This document shows, in pieces, positions 6,829-7,357 of a stretch of 7,357 nucleotides of DNA; positions within the stretch are counted from its first letter, which is position 1; every line of letters begins with the position of its first letter. The DNA lies in contig JANYDP010000369.1 of the NCBI GenBank assembly GCA_025363535.1, forward strand, positions 1 through 7,357. The letters run 5' to 3'. Source of the DNA: Verrucomicrobiota bacterium. GTDB taxonomy: Bacteria; Verrucomicrobiota; Verrucomicrobiia; Limisphaerales; CAIQOK01. The notes beneath the pieces were generated by a model. The model did not search any database. It was not told where the DNA came from and saw only the letters and a list, made by a program, of their open reading frames with translations. Both the position numbers and the translations under genes were made by a program.

Positions 6829-6979
6829 ACTCCTCACCCCGGCCCTCTCCTCGTTTGGCCCGCCTGCGTCCGACTTCGGCGCGACAAGCGAGGAGAGGGA
6901 GAATTATTTTGTGGGACGTTTTCCCAGGGTAGCTCGTTCCTCGCAACCCTGGGCTGAATGATTTAATCCCTTCGGGATA
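6829..6979 (-). repeat. Right copy of the ~150-bp hairpin-rich inverted repeat
   Basis: This is the reverse-complement counterpart of the left repeat, starting 4 bp after the operon's last stop codon and ending 30 bp before the stop of the converging xanthine dehydrogenase gene. Its hairpins are CCCTCTCCTCG...CGAGGAGAGGG (6843-6899), CCCAGGGT...ACCCTGGG (6923-6953) and ATCCC-TTC-GGGAT (6966-6978). Each has the same span as in the left copy. The outermost end differs more between copies than the inner end does. Confidence 0.9.
6843..6910 (+). terminator. Possible intrinsic terminator formed by the right repeat
   Basis: The 57-nt hairpin (6843-6899, 11-bp GC-rich outer stem) begins 18 nt after the operon stop codon and is followed by AGAATTATTTT, a moderately T-rich tract. 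It could end the operon transcript. The T-run is interrupted, and the same hairpin occurs upstream of the operon, so termination may be incidental to the repeat's presence. Confidence 0.35.
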
Positions 6980-7009
6980 TAGCACCAAGAAATTTTCTGC
7001 GTGAGTCGT

Positions 7010-7357
7010 TCAGATTTTTTTCACTTTCTGAATCGCCATCCAAATCGCTTCGCACGTCGCCGGACTCGCCAGTTCAATTTCATTTTTTCCCGAACCAAAT
7101 GCCGCCACCGCATCACGAATCGCCTCGCGCACGGAAATTGCCAGCATCAACGGCGGTTCGCCGACGGCTTTGCTGCCGTGGACGACATTTTTCTGCGCGG
7201 CGTTCGGCAGCAGCGTCACGTTGAAAATTTTCGGCGTGTCGCCGATGGACGGAATTTTGTAAGTGTCCGGCGAGTGCGTGAGCAAAACGCCTTTGTCGTT
7301 CCACAAAAGTTCTTCCGCCGTGAGCCAGCCCATGCCTTGCACGAAGCCGCCTTCGAT
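7010..7357 (-). CDS. xdhB: Xanthine dehydrogenase molybdenum-binding subunit, C-terminal end (partial)
   Basis: Only the last 115 codons are in the window; the gene continues past the right edge. The fragment reads IEGGF, then QGMGWLTAEEL, TYKIPSIGDTPKIFNV, VHGSKAVGEPPLMLA and SVREAIRDAV. This is the C-terminus of the molybdopterin-binding subunit of the xanthine dehydrogenase/aldehyde oxidase family. The glutamate of GEPP, encoded at 7157-7159, corresponds to the catalytic base of xanthine oxidase, which favours an active hydroxylase. The enzyme oxidises hypoxanthine to xanthine and on to urate, acting after adenine deaminase and maturing with XdhC. The symbol follows the naming in which XdhB is the molybdenum subunit; E. 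coli calls the equivalent XdhA. The substrate could differ from xanthine, but ade and xdhC nearby support purines. Confidence 0.9.
   Translation of the reverse strand: MEGGFVQGMGWLTAEELLWNDKGVLLTHSPDTYKIPSIGDTPKIFNVTLLPNAAQKNVVHGSKAVGEPPLMLAISVREAIRDAVAAFGSGKNEIELASPATCEAIWMAIQKVKKI

Larger units (their letters stand above)
3051..6979. mobile_element. Putative acquired cassette: two-gene operon between inverted repeats
   Basis: The inverted repeats at 3051-3202 and 6829-6979 enclose 3,626 bp holding only the nuclease gene, the helical-repeat gene and a promoter-like region. The operon stop codon lies 4 bp from the right repeat. Base composition differs: a sampled 60-base line in ade (481-540) is 63% GC, while one in the operon (3541-3600) is 35% GC. 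The insertion lies between the convergent 3' ends of two purine genes. There is no transposase, integrase or evident target-site duplication, so movement would need recombination between dispersed repeats or a mobilising enzyme encoded elsewhere. That this is a unit of transfer is an inference. Confidence 0.45.

Noticed and set aside
3038..6990. Target-site duplication or IS element around the cassette
   Set aside because: The bases just outside the two repeats do not match each other, and no transposase or integrase is encoded between them.

Overview
The window looks like a chromosomal segment of a moderately GC-rich, environmental Gram-negative-type bacterium. Its backbone is a purine-catabolism locus. 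An adenine deaminase gene (ade) lies on the minus strand. Divergent from it is xdhC, a xanthine dehydrogenase maturation factor on the plus strand. At the right edge is the C-terminal end of the molybdenum-binding subunit of a xanthine dehydrogenase-type enzyme, on the minus strand. Together these would take adenine to hypoxanthine and then to xanthine/urate. The repeat families (the paired hairpin repeat around the operon, heptamer repeats, and CTCC/GGAG-rich spacers) resemble what I recall from Verrucomicrobia/Planctomycetes genomes. That taxonomic guess is from memory and tentative.

Layout: 1-75 is the possible start of an unidentified minus-strand gene; 130-1839 is ade (-); 1840-2050 is a divergent spacer rich in short repeats; 2051-3037 is xdhC (+), with a heptamer tandem repeat in its interdomain linker; 3051-3202 is the left copy of a hairpin-rich repeat; 3203-6828 is a two-gene operon of visibly lower GC; 6829-6979 is the right copy of the same repeat in inverted orientation; 7010-7357 is the 3' end of the xanthine dehydrogenase gene (-).

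The accessory part is the two-gene operon. Its first gene encodes a 321-residue protein whose N-terminal half has the hallmarks of a PD-(D/E)XK / Mrr-like nuclease (acidic YDTDD, then QIK). Its second gene, joined by an ATGA overlap, encodes an 864-residue all-helical, repeat-like protein with no recognisable NTPase motif. Both resemble, from memory, pieces of very large bacterial conflict proteins of the Avs/STAND type, where a nuclease effector sits at the N-terminus and a helical-repeat sensor at the C-terminus. Here they form a compact pair without a P-loop ATPase. The pair has its own plausible promoter and is bracketed almost to the base by about 150-bp inverted repeats. It sits between the convergent 3' ends of two purine genes, as expected of a horizontally acquired cassette in a permissive site. 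An antiphage or anti-plasmid role is an inference; nothing in the window proves it.
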